Part shown: positions 54,362 through 62,441 of the stretch, one piece after another
Position numbering within the stretch: position 1 is the first letter of the stretch
Layout: the number at the start of each line of letters is the position of its first letter
Assembly: GCF_003330725.1 (NCBI RefSeq)
Contig: NZ_CP030840.1
Span: forward strand, 3,968,001-4,032,000
Reading direction: 5' to 3'
DNA: 64,000 nucleotides
Source of the DNA: Acidisarcina polymorpha
Lineage (GTDB): Bacteria; Acidobacteriota; Terriglobia; Terriglobales; Acidobacteriaceae
Made by a program: the position numbers and the translations under genes
Notes under the pieces: model-generated
The model's database searches: none
What the model saw: only the letters and a program-made list of their open reading frames with translations
What the model was told of the DNA's origin: nothing

Positions 54362-56482
54362 ATGGATCGATTGCGGGATCGCGGCACTGTCTATTGGGTT
54401 GAGCGAAGCACGCTGGTCCTTCTCGTGTTCTACATGTTTGCGCACAGCATACCGCGAGCATGGAGTACTCTGAACACCGACTTTCCGAACTACTACATGA
54501 CCGCGCGGCTGGCGCATGAGGGATACGACACCAGCCGCATCTATGAGTGGGTTTGGCTGCAGCGCGAGAAGGATCATCGCGCGGTCGACGACAGGATTAT
54601 TGGACTCATTCCAATTACCCCGTTTTCGACGCTGGTTATGTGGCCTCTGACGGCTCTGCAGCCGCTTGCGGCCAAACATGCCTGGCTGTTGTTGAACCTC
54701 GCTCTGCTGGTTCCTCTTGGCTGCATACTACGCTCGATGACTGGATTACGGTATCAGCGCATTGCGCTGGTCTTCTTGCTAAGCTTCCCGCTCCATCGCA
54801 ATTTCTTGTTTGGACAGTTCTATGTCTTTCTTTTGTTGTTGATCGCATCAGCCTGCTGGGCCTATCTGCGGGAGTTGTATGTGCTGGCTGGCGTGCTAGT
54901 AGCGGTTGCCGCGGCCTGCAAGATCTTTCCCGTCCTGTTTTTTGTCTTTTTCCTGCAGCGCAGATCCTGGAGGGCTTTGACTGCGGGAGTGGTCACGGGG
55001 CTGGCAACTGCTGGTACGTCGATCGCCGTCTTTGGCTGGAACCTGCATCGCACCTATTTGCATGAGATCCTGCCATGGACACTGCATGGCGAAGGTCTGC
55101 CTCCATATGTGACTTCGAGTGCTTCGATCTCCAGCGTGCTGCATTTTCTTTTGCTCCGCGAGCCCCAGTGGAATCCGCATCCTTGGCACAACTCTCCGCT
55201 GTGTTACTCACTATTGCAGCCTGTGCTGCAGATGCTTGTGTTAGCTCCGGCAATTCTACTCATTCGTAAGAACGACCGTACTCGGGACCGGATCTTGTTG
55301 GAGTGGTCTGCGCTGCTGGTGGCGTCGCTTGCCATCTCCACCATCCCAGCGTCCTACCATTTTGTGCTCATCGCGCTGCCTATGTGCGTACTCATGGCGA
55401 GACTGCTGCAAGGCAGGCAGTATCGGTGGGTAGCAATTCTATCAATTGTTTATGTTGGAATCGGTTTTCCCATGCCCAGTCCAAGCAAAACGTTGGGACT
55501 TGCGGTCCTGTTCTATGTGCCTCGTCTGTTTCTGATGCTTGCACTTCTATGCGGACACTATCTTCTGCTATGGCGCGACCGTCCGGTTAGAGCTTCTTCG
55601 CGGGACTGGACGCACTACGCGTGGGCGGCTTTCATGTGCGCTTCGGTAGTCCTCAATGTGTCGTCCACTCTTCATCGAGAACGGGCCGTCCGGCAGGAGT
55701 ACGCCTTTCGAGTGCCGTTACAAACGCAAGCGTTTATGCAGGCAGACCCGCAGTCTGCGGGTACCGAGGTTCGTTACATTGCGCTGAACCAGAGCGGGTA
55801 TCACTTGATGACGGCGGAAGGGGATAAGGCCTGGATTGATCCGTTCTTGAACGACGATCTGTCCTTCAGCGGCAACTCGGCAATCGGTAGCACGCCGCAG
55901 GTTTGGATAGAGCGGGCGCTTAGTCCTCGTTCAAAGGTGGTCGATCTGCGGGATCTCTCGCATGTTGTGCTCGACGATGCGCGTGAGCCGATGCTTTCTG
56001 CCGACGGCCAGAGCCTTGGCTTTGTACGCGACTACCGCGGCCGAGGGCGGCTCATGGTGCAAAGAGGCTTCAAGTCCAATTCCGCGACCGAAGGCGCGCT
56101 CACCGCCGCCTCGCTCAACATCTACGAGGCGTCGTTTCTCTCCGAAAAGGAATACGCATTTTCCGCAGTAGAGAATGGAGGACCTCCGCAGATCTATGTG
56201 ACCGATGGGGAGCACTCAAACGCGCTGCTCTCGCTTGGAGAATCCCGCTATCCAGCACTGTCCCCCGATGGCCGTTGGATGGCATATAGTCACCTTGAAC
56301 ATGGGGTGTGGAACCTATGGATCCGCGATGAGAGTAGCGGGGCAATACGGCGTGTAGTTGATGTGCCGTGCAATCAGATTCAATCATCATGGGAGAGTGA
56401 CTCGAAGACGCTGATCTACGGCACCGACTGCGGCCGCAGCCTGTGGTTCACAGCCGTCGCCCGGCGGCGCGTCATCCCTTGA
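54362..56482 (+). CDS. GT87-type (DUF2029) membrane glycosyltransferase fused to a TolB-like propeller
   Basis: A 706-residue protein. Residues 1-440 hold about ten membrane helices of the GT-C fold, with the DUF2029 pattern DFPNYYMTARLAHEGYD and FPLHRNFLFGQFYVFLLLLI. From about residue 460 it is soluble and carries PD40/TolB-like blades: EPMLSADGQSLGFVRD, YPALSPDGRWMAYSHL and SSWESDSKTLIYGTD. GT87 enzymes use polyprenyl-phosphate mannose. A fused outer propeller is unusual and may bind the acceptor. Confidence 0.82.
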   Translation: MDRLRDRGTVYWVERSTLVLLVFYMFAHSIPRAWSTLNTDFPNYYMTARLAHEGYDTSRIYEWVWLQREKDHRAVDDRIIGLIPITPFSTLVMWPLTALQPLAAKHAWLLLNLALLVPLGCILRSMTGLRYQRIALVFLLSFPLHRNFLFGQFYVFLLLLIASACWAYLRELYVLAGVLVAVAAACKIFPVLFFVFFLQRRSWRALTAGVVTGLATAGTSIAVFGWNLHRTYLHEILPWTLHGEGLPPYVTSSASISSVLHFLLLREPQWNPHPWHNSPLCYSLLQPVLQMLVLAPAILLIRKNDRTRDRILLEWSALLVASLAISTIPASYHFVLIALPMCVLMARLLQGRQYRWVAILSIVYVGIGFPMPSPSKTLGLAVLFYVPRLFLMLALLCGHYLLLWRDRPVRASSRDWTHYAWAAFMCASVVLNVSSTLHRERAVRQEYAFRVPLQTQAFMQADPQSAGTEVRYIALNQSGYHLMTAEGDKAWIDPFLNDDLSFSGNSAIGSTPQVWIERALSPRSKVVDLRDLSHVVLDDAREPMLSADGQSLGFVRDYRGRGRLMVQRGFKSNSATEGALTAASLNIYEASFLSEKEYAFSAVENGGPPQIYVTDGEHSNALLSLGESRYPALSPDGRWMAYSHLEHGVWNLWIRDESSGAIRRVVDVPCNQIQSSWESDSKTLIYGTDCGRSLWFTAVARRRVIP

Positions 56483-56783
56483 ATGGTAAGTCATAGGGCA
56501 GGAATGGGCGTTCAAATCGAGAGCGATCGGGGCTTCACAAAGGGAAGGTAATTCATTCGCCACATTGAGACGGCGGCTGCAAGATCGCTGCGGAAGGCGT
56601 AGAAGTGATTGCCCGTTCCACCGCTGCTATTGTCTCCCGCCGCTCAATGAACCTCTCATTTTTTGGAGCTCCTTGCCGATCCAGCCAGCGATCGACACAA
56701 TCCGATGACAATCTTGTGACGGTAGCTTGACACCCCGCGGCGCCCCGCGAGGCAATCTCTTAGTGAGGGTGTGCTGACTACAA
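56483..56783. other. Intergenic region upstream of the radical SAM operon
   Basis: There is no supported gene. It should contain the operon promoter. I looked for a cobalamin riboswitch, since the downstream enzymes are of the B12-binding type, and saw no B12-box consensus or a related fold. Confidence 0.5.
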
Positions 56784-58307
56784 ATGCCGAAATCTACTAG
56801 TCCATCTAAGAAGGTGGTGTTTTTCTTTCCATCGTTTGCGAGTTCTGAGGCGACAGCCCCACTCGGTGTTTTGGCCGTAGCCACACCCCTGATCCGGGCC
56901 GGATATCAGATTACCCTTATCGATTCGACGATCACGCCAGACTACAAGAAACGGGTGCTTCAAGAGGTCCGGGATGCCGTTTGCCTCGGCATCTCGCTTG
57001 TCACCGGACCTATGATTCGGGAGACAGTTGAGATTGCGCGAGCAGTCAAAGAGTGGAATCCGGACTTCCCCATCATCCTCGGCGGATGGCATCCATCCCT
57101 GCTTCCCGACCAGACACTGCAAGCCGATTGCGTCGATTACATCGTGCGCGGACAGGGTGAAGATGCGCTGCTCGAATTGGTCCAGCATCTCGAAACGAAG
57201 GCCGCGCCGGATCTCATCCCGGGCATCGGCTTCAAGCGCGGCGGCAAGCTCATCCTTACTCCGGAACGGCCACTTAAGCCTTTGGTAGACATGCCTCCAA
57301 AGGCGTATCACATAGCAGACTTCGATGCCTATGAGCGTGGTTGCGGCAAAAGGTGGGCCATGTACACCTCCAGCCTGGCATGCCCGTTTAACTGTGCGTA
57401 TTGCACCAACGCAGGCGTCTATGGACGCAAGTGGAACGCTTTGCCGCCCGAGCAGTTCGTTGAAGAGACCGTCGATCTAACGAGGCGATATCGTCTCGAA
57501 ATGCTCTGGGTGGTCGACGACAACTTCATGGTCGATCTCGACCGCGCCCGCGGCATCGCGGAAGGGCTAGTGCGCGCAGGGTCGCAGTTCAAATGGAGCA
57601 TACAGGCGACAACCAACATGGTCGCGCGGCTCACGCCAGAGGATCTCAAGCTGATGCGGCGTGCGGGCCTTCACCAGATATGCCAGGGTGTCGACTCAGG
57701 ATCTCCCAAGATTCTGCAGTTGATGAACAAGACCTTTCAGGATTTCGATCAGATCTACGAGAGCGCCGCTCGCTGCCTCGCCGCCGATATACGGCCGTCT
57801 TTCAATATCATCTTTGCATTCCCTGGTGAAGGCCCGAAGGAACGCAGGGAGACAGTCAGCTTCATGATGGACGTCTGCCGGCGCTTTCCTGGAGCCGAAT
57901 TCTGGACCAACATTTTCACTCCATATCCTGGCTCGCCCATCTTCCAGAAATGCGCCGAATTGGGCATTGAGCCACCTAAGAGCCTTGAGGGCTGGGCCGA
58001 CTTCTTTCCTCGTTATACACAGCTTCCTTGGCTGAAGGGGCGTGACCATGAAGAGCTGCAGGTCACGCGCGATTACCTTCGCATCGCCTTCGACAGGATT
58101 CCCATTGCGACCGATACCCGCGGTCCGATTACCAGAATCGTTCAGAAGTCGATCTCGTTGCCGGCCCGCTGGCGTCTGGACCACGATGTTTACAGGTATC
58201 CCGTCGAGATATGGCTTAACAATAAGCTGAAGAAGCGGATGGCTTCGAGCAAGCCCGCGGTTGACGCCAAGAGGCTGGCCAACACACCAGCGGAGGCAGC
58301 TTGCTGA
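56784..58307 (+). CDS. B12-binding-domain radical SAM protein (RS1)
   Basis: A 507-residue protein. The N-terminal ~160 residues are a Rossmann-like cobalamin-binding-type domain (LGISLVTGPMIRETVEI, GGWHPSLLPDQ, VRGQGEDALL), without the DxHxxG His ligand. The radical SAM core has C200-x3-C204-x2-C207 (CPFNCAYC) and a later SGSP block. The C-terminus reads WRLDHDVYRYPVEIWLNNKL, a pattern shared with RS2 and RS4. It is the first gene of a coupled operon and overlaps RS2 by 7 bases. The reaction is unknown; methylation or C-C coupling are the usual options. Confidence 0.9.
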   Translation: MPKSTSPSKKVVFFFPSFASSEATAPLGVLAVATPLIRAGYQITLIDSTITPDYKKRVLQEVRDAVCLGISLVTGPMIRETVEIARAVKEWNPDFPIILGGWHPSLLPDQTLQADCVDYIVRGQGEDALLELVQHLETKAAPDLIPGIGFKRGGKLILTPERPLKPLVDMPPKAYHIADFDAYERGCGKRWAMYTSSLACPFNCAYCTNAGVYGRKWNALPPEQFVEETVDLTRRYRLEMLWVVDDNFMVDLDRARGIAEGLVRAGSQFKWSIQATTNMVARLTPEDLKLMRRAGLHQICQGVDSGSPKILQLMNKTFQDFDQIYESAARCLAADIRPSFNIIFAFPGEGPKERRETVSFMMDVCRRFPGAEFWTNIFTPYPGSPIFQKCAELGIEPPKSLEGWADFFPRYTQLPWLKGRDHEELQVTRDYLRIAFDRIPIATDTRGPITRIVQKSISLPARWRLDHDVYRYPVEIWLNNKLKKRMASSKPAVDAKRLANTPAEAAC

Positions 58308-59800
58308 CACGAGGCAAGGTAGTACTCTTCTACCCGCCATACGACGGACCTCCGCTTGGCGCCCCACTCTCGTTGTTGTCGTTGGCGGGCACGCTCCGCG
58401 CAGCCAACTTCGACGTCGTGCTGATCGACGCTGCGATTGAGCCGCGATATCTGGAGCGCATCGCCGAGGAGTGCCAGTCGGCGCTCTGCATCGGCATCTC
58501 CGTTCTCACGGGTCCCATGATCCGTGGAGCCATCGACGCGGCCTCCTTTGTCAAGAGCCACGCTCGTGGAGTCTGCATCGTCTTTGGTGGATGGCACCCC
58601 ACGCTCTGTCCCGAGTCGACTCTGCGTGAGCCGTACGTGGATGTTGTGGTGCGCGGACAAGGGGAGATTACTATAGTTGAACTCGCCACCGCACTCGCTG
58701 CCCAGCAGCCCCTGGACCTGATCGCGGGTATCTCCTGGAAGAAGCAGGGGCGCCTCATACAGAACTTCGAACGGCGCGTTCAGCCCGTCGACACGTTTCC
58801 TCCCCCTGCCTACGACCTGACCGACTTCGATGCATATGAGCGGGTCGCGGGCAAGCGCGAGTTGGCCTACGCGACGAGCATTGGTTGTCCCTATGCCTGT
58901 AACTATTGCACCGATATGGTGGTGTACAAACGCCGTTTTAACGCGTACTCGGCCGAACATGTGGTCGCTGAGCTCGTTAACCTCGTTGAGCGCTATCGCG
59001 TTACCAACGTAGCCCTTCTCGACTCGAACTTTCCCGTCGATTTGAAGCGGGCAATCGCCATTGCCAGAGGCATACGCGACTCCGGCGTGAAGTTCACCTG
59101 GACCTTCCAGGCATCCACAGACTTCATCTGCCGCATGAGCCAGGAAGAGGTTCAGTTGCTGGCCGACAGCGGCGTAAGCTACATGGGCTTCGGCACCGAA
59201 TCGACGTCACCGGCGGTTTTGAAGATGATGAACAAGCGCCACCAGCGCGTCGACGAGATGTATGAGACTGCACGCAAAGCTAACCTCGCCGGTATCCGCG
59301 TCACCTTCAACCTGATCCTTGGCTATCCGGGTGAAACCGAGGCCGACAGGCTCATCACCTTCAGGACCATGAGCGACATCGGCCGCCAGTTCAGCAATGT
59401 TCGCTTCTCTCCGAACATCTTCACACCCTACCCCGGTATTCCGATCTGGCCTCAGCTTCGGGAACTCGGTGTTGTCGAACCGCAGACGCTTGAGGAATGG
59501 ATGACGATGCCACTCGGAGCCAACCTGTTGCGTTGGCTGAAAGGCCGCGAGCTGGCGCGTCTCGATCGGATGCTCGCTTATTTCCTATTGCTGAATCAGA
59601 TTCGACGCTCGCAGAAGACTTCGCTCATTCGAAAGCTTACCAGCCTCCTTGTCCAGGCCTCAATTCGATGGCGTCTGGACTCCAGCTTCCTTTCTTTTCC
59701 TTGGGAGATGTGGGTCGCGCAACTCACCGAGCACATCGTTAAGCGCCGTTCTCTTGTCACGGGCCAGGCATTGCCCGCGGAGCAAACAAATGTTTGCTGA
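58301..59800 (+). CDS. B12-binding-domain radical SAM protein (RS2)
   Basis: A TTG start 4-5 bases after CGGAGG, inside the end of RS1; 499 residues. It has the same layout as RS1: IGISVLTGPMIRGAIDA, GGWHPTLCPES, VVRGQGEITI, then CPYACNYC (C196, C200, C203), and the C-terminal WRLDSSFLSFPWEMWVAQL. RS1 and RS2 are clear paralogues, perhaps acting on successive positions of one substrate. Confidence 0.9.
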   Translation: MLTRGKVVLFYPPYDGPPLGAPLSLLSLAGTLRAANFDVVLIDAAIEPRYLERIAEECQSALCIGISVLTGPMIRGAIDAASFVKSHARGVCIVFGGWHPTLCPESTLREPYVDVVVRGQGEITIVELATALAAQQPLDLIAGISWKKQGRLIQNFERRVQPVDTFPPPAYDLTDFDAYERVAGKRELAYATSIGCPYACNYCTDMVVYKRRFNAYSAEHVVAELVNLVERYRVTNVALLDSNFPVDLKRAIAIARGIRDSGVKFTWTFQASTDFICRMSQEEVQLLADSGVSYMGFGTESTSPAVLKMMNKRHQRVDEMYETARKANLAGIRVTFNLILGYPGETEADRLITFRTMSDIGRQFSNVRFSPNIFTPYPGIPIWPQLRELGVVEPQTLEEWMTMPLGANLLRWLKGRELARLDRMLAYFLLLNQIRRSQKTSLIRKLTSLLVQASIRWRLDSSFLSFPWEMWVAQLTEHIVKRRSLVTGQALPAEQTNVC

Positions 59801-59825
59801 AATATTTTCCCGCGGAGGTTGGCCA

Positions 59826-60047
59826 ATGACTGAGTTACAGCTGACTCACTCATACCACTTACCCTGCAATGGGCCTGACGAGAACTTCTATGAGGAAGAC
59901 CTCAGCTTTGACGTCGAGAGATGGCTCGAGATGGAGCTTCTGTACCCAAATAGAAATCTACGCTCTCTGACGCCAGGGTTTTCTCACAGTAGCATGCAAA
60001 ACGCGCTTGGGACGCTTGAAGAGACCGCGGGGAGGAAAAGATTCTAA
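59826..60047 (+). CDS. Small 73-residue protein in the radical SAM operon (possible peptide substrate)
   Basis: The ATG at 59826 follows GCGGAGG; an ATG at 59790 overlapping the RS2 end is possible. It ends in a TAATG overlap with RS3, so it is coupled. The N-terminal half is acidic (NFYEEDLSFDVERWLEME), while the C-terminal half is basic with NLRSLTPGFSHSSMQNALG. That leader/core-like charge change and the size fit a RiPP precursor, but I see no known leader family. It could also be a small subunit of the radical SAM enzymes. The element LTP-GFS-H recurs in the 50-residue product at 62289. Confidence 0.65.
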   Translation: MTELQLTHSYHLPCNGPDENFYEEDLSFDVERWLEMELLYPNRNLRSLTPGFSHSSMQNALGTLEETAGRKRF

Positions 60048-61456
60048 TGCCATCTCTGCTGCTTACACACGGTTACTTTCTCTACGAAGACCCCAAAGAG
60101 GTGCAGATCATGAAGCCGTATGCGCCTCTTGGAATTCTCTATCTCTGCTCCCACTTGCGCCAGCAGGGTTTTGACGTGGAGGTCTTTGATACGACTTTTT
60201 CAAGCCGTGAGTCCCTCTTCAATCACTTGCAGAGTGAGAAGCCATCCGTGCTTGGAATCTACGCAAATCTGATGACACGCGGCAACGTGGTAGAAATTAT
60301 CCGCGTCGCTCGCGAAGCCGGCTGGCGCGTCATCGTTGGTGGGCCCGAGCCCGGTGCATATGCGCAGGAGTTTCTGGAGTCAGGCGCAGAATTTGTCGTC
60401 TTTGGTGAAGGCGAGTCCACGATGCAAGAGCTACTGACAGCCCTGCGCGATGGCTCTGACAAGTCCGGCGGGGATTGGAAGTCAAAGATCGCTGGTACAG
60501 CGTATCTCGATGAAGAAGGGATCTTTCATCAGAATCCGCCGCGTACGCAAATCGCTGATCTTGACGCCCAACCGTGGCCTGCCCGTCAGGCCATCGACCT
60601 GCATCGCTACGTCGATACATGGCGAACTCACCATCGACAAGGCTCAGTCAACTTTATTACCGCGCGCGGGTGCCCTTATAAATGTCGCTGGTGCAGCCAT
60701 CAAGTCTATGGCCAGACACATCGTCGTCGCAATCCCATCAAGGTTGTCGATGAGCTGGAGTGGCTGTTGACCGAGTACACGCCGGACATCGCCTGGGTGT
60801 CTGACGATGTATTCACCATCAACCATGACTGGATCCGCAAGTATGCCGCGGAGATGCGCCGGCGTAGCCTGCACATCCCGTTCGAGTGCATCTCGCGCGC
60901 GGACCGGCTCAACGAAGAGATGCTGGACCTGCTCGCTGAACTCGGTTGCTTCCGTATCTGGATCGGCTCAGAGAGTGGTTCGCAGCGATTGCTCGATTCC
61001 ATGGATCGCGGTGTGAAGGTAGAGCAAGTACAGCGAGCTGTCGAGATGAGCCGCGCGCGGAAGATCGAAAGCGGGATGTTTCTGATGTGGGGATACGAAG
61101 GAGAGGAGATGGAAGACATTGAGGCCACCGTCCGTCATGTCAGCAAGGCCAAGCCTGACATCTTCTTCACCACTGTCTCCTATCCGATTAAAGGCACTCC
61201 TTACTATCAGCAGGTGCAGAGCAAGCTGGTCCAGCTGAAGCCCTGGGCCCAGACCTCTGATCGCGAGATCAAGATCGCCGGGCGTCATTCGCGGGCTTAT
61301 TACGCGCATGCCGATAGACTCCTGCGCGATGAAGTGCAATTGGCAAAGCTGCGAGAGAGCGGTGCCGGTAACTCCGCACTTCTCCAGGAGCTCGAGGTGA
61401 ACATCCGGGCCTCCCGGGAAGGTCTGCTCGCCACCCAGAGCGAGGTGGAAGCATGA
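60047..61456 (+). CDS. B12-binding-domain radical SAM protein, divergent type (RS3)
   Basis: A 469-residue protein with GGAGG before its ATG. It has an N-terminal B12-type domain (PYAPLGILYLCSHLRQQGFD, VGGPEPGAYAQEF, VVFGEGESTM) and CPYKCRWC (C209, C213, C216), followed by HQVYGQTHRR. It lacks the LTGPMI and C-terminal FPxE patterns of RS1, RS2 and RS4, so it belongs to another branch, nearer to BchE-like or methylthio-type members. It is followed by an ATGA overlap with the methyltransferase. Confidence 0.9.
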   Translation: MPSLLLTHGYFLYEDPKEVQIMKPYAPLGILYLCSHLRQQGFDVEVFDTTFSSRESLFNHLQSEKPSVLGIYANLMTRGNVVEIIRVAREAGWRVIVGGPEPGAYAQEFLESGAEFVVFGEGESTMQELLTALRDGSDKSGGDWKSKIAGTAYLDEEGIFHQNPPRTQIADLDAQPWPARQAIDLHRYVDTWRTHHRQGSVNFITARGCPYKCRWCSHQVYGQTHRRRNPIKVVDELEWLLTEYTPDIAWVSDDVFTINHDWIRKYAAEMRRRSLHIPFECISRADRLNEEMLDLLAELGCFRIWIGSESGSQRLLDSMDRGVKVEQVQRAVEMSRARKIESGMFLMWGYEGEEMEDIEATVRHVSKAKPDIFFTTVSYPIKGTPYYQQVQSKLVQLKPWAQTSDREIKIAGRHSRAYYAHADRLLRDEVQLAKLRESGAGNSALLQELEVNIRASREGLLATQSEVEA

Positions 61457-62292
61457 GCGCGGAAAGCACGGCTTTTCCGCTCGCGGATTATCCCAGAACT
61501 GCCAGCGGCTCAGCCTTCGACCGGATCGCAGAGGACTACGATCAAATATTTACTGACTCTCTGATTGGACGAGCGCAACGTGATTCGGTGTGGAAGGTGC
61601 TCACCAAGACCTTCCGAGAGCACGATCACGTTCTCGAGCTCAATTGTGGCACTGGCGAAGATGCCATCTTCCTGGCCGGCAAAGGCATTTCCGTCTTTGC
61701 CTGTGATGCTTCCAGACAAATGATCGCAAGGGCCGAGCAGCGCCTCCGGCACATTTCATCTCAGCTGCCCGCGGTCTTCTGTGAATTACCGATAGAGCGA
61801 CTTAGAGAACTTCAGCCAAAGACCCAATTCGATGGCGCCTTTTCGAACTTCTCCGGGTTGAACTGCGTTGCCGATCTCAGCGAGGTCGCAAGCTCGCTGT
61901 CGCATTTAGTCAAACGCGATGGGCGACTGGTTCTATGCTTTTCGACACGCTTCTGTCTCATTGAAATCTTGCACTACCTCGTTCTCGGACAGTGGCGCAA
62001 AGCGTTCAGACGTTGCAAAGGCCACACCCGGGTGACGCTCGACGATGTGCAGTTCACGGTTTACTATCCCACCATTCGTCAGATACGCCGATCGTTTGCG
62101 CCCTATTTTAGTCTCTACTCCTATACCGGAGTTGGTGTGGCTGTGCCGCCGTCATATCTTGAACGATGGGCTCGCCGGCATCCTGACGTCTTTCGCTTTC
62201 TCCGCCGCCTAGAAGGACTTGTTGCGCGCCTGCCAATTCTCCGGAGCACGGGCGACCACGTGCTGCTCTGCTTCGAGAGGGTATCCGGATGA
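61453..62292 (+). CDS. Class I SAM-dependent methyltransferase (MT1)
   Basis: A 279-residue protein with FDRIAEDYDQIF, SAM motif I in VLELNCGTGEDAIFLAGKGI, motif II DASRQMIARAEQRL and motif post-II FSNFSGLNCVADL. It is coupled to RS3 and to the next 50-codon gene by ATGA overlaps. The substrate is not known; it may methylate the product of the radical SAM steps. The C-terminal ~80 residues (about 198-279) are basic. Confidence 0.88.
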   Translation: MSAESTAFPLADYPRTASGSAFDRIAEDYDQIFTDSLIGRAQRDSVWKVLTKTFREHDHVLELNCGTGEDAIFLAGKGISVFACDASRQMIARAEQRLRHISSQLPAVFCELPIERLRELQPKTQFDGAFSNFSGLNCVADLSEVASSLSHLVKRDGRLVLCFSTRFCLIEILHYLVLGQWRKAFRRCKGHTRVTLDDVQFTVYYPTIRQIRRSFAPYFSLYSYTGVGVAVPPSYLERWARRHPDVFRFLRRLEGLVARLPILRSTGDHVLLCFERVSG

Positions 62293-62441
62293 CCATGACA
62301 ATGCACATGCCTGACCAAATCTCCAGCCTTGGACGTCTCACTCCAAGTCGCCGGCATCATTCACAAAACGTATTTGCATTTGAACGGAACTATGTAAGCC
62401 GAGTTTACGGAGTTAGCTGTGCCGGGCAGGTGAGCGCGTGA
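62289..62441 (+). CDS. 50-residue protein between MT1 and RS4 (possible peptide substrate)
   Basis: A short open frame whose ATG overlaps the MT1 stop (ATGA at 62289-62292) and whose TGA overlaps the RS4 GTG start (GTGA at 62438-62441). It exactly fills the gap in the operon. The product starts MTMTMHMPDQISSLGRLTPS and has a basic middle, RRHHSQNVFAFERN, and a C-terminus with one Cys (VYGVSCAGQVSA). Its LTP-SRR-H-HSQN matches LTP-GFS-H-SSMQN of the 73-residue product. No family is known. It is below the size cut-off of common gene callers. Confidence 0.55.
   Translation: MTMTMHMPDQISSLGRLTPSRRHHSQNVFAFERNYVSRVYGVSCAGQVSA

Noticed and set aside
56483-56783. Cobalamin riboswitch before the B12-type radical SAM operon
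   Set aside because: No B12-box-like sequence or matching stem arrangement could be seen.
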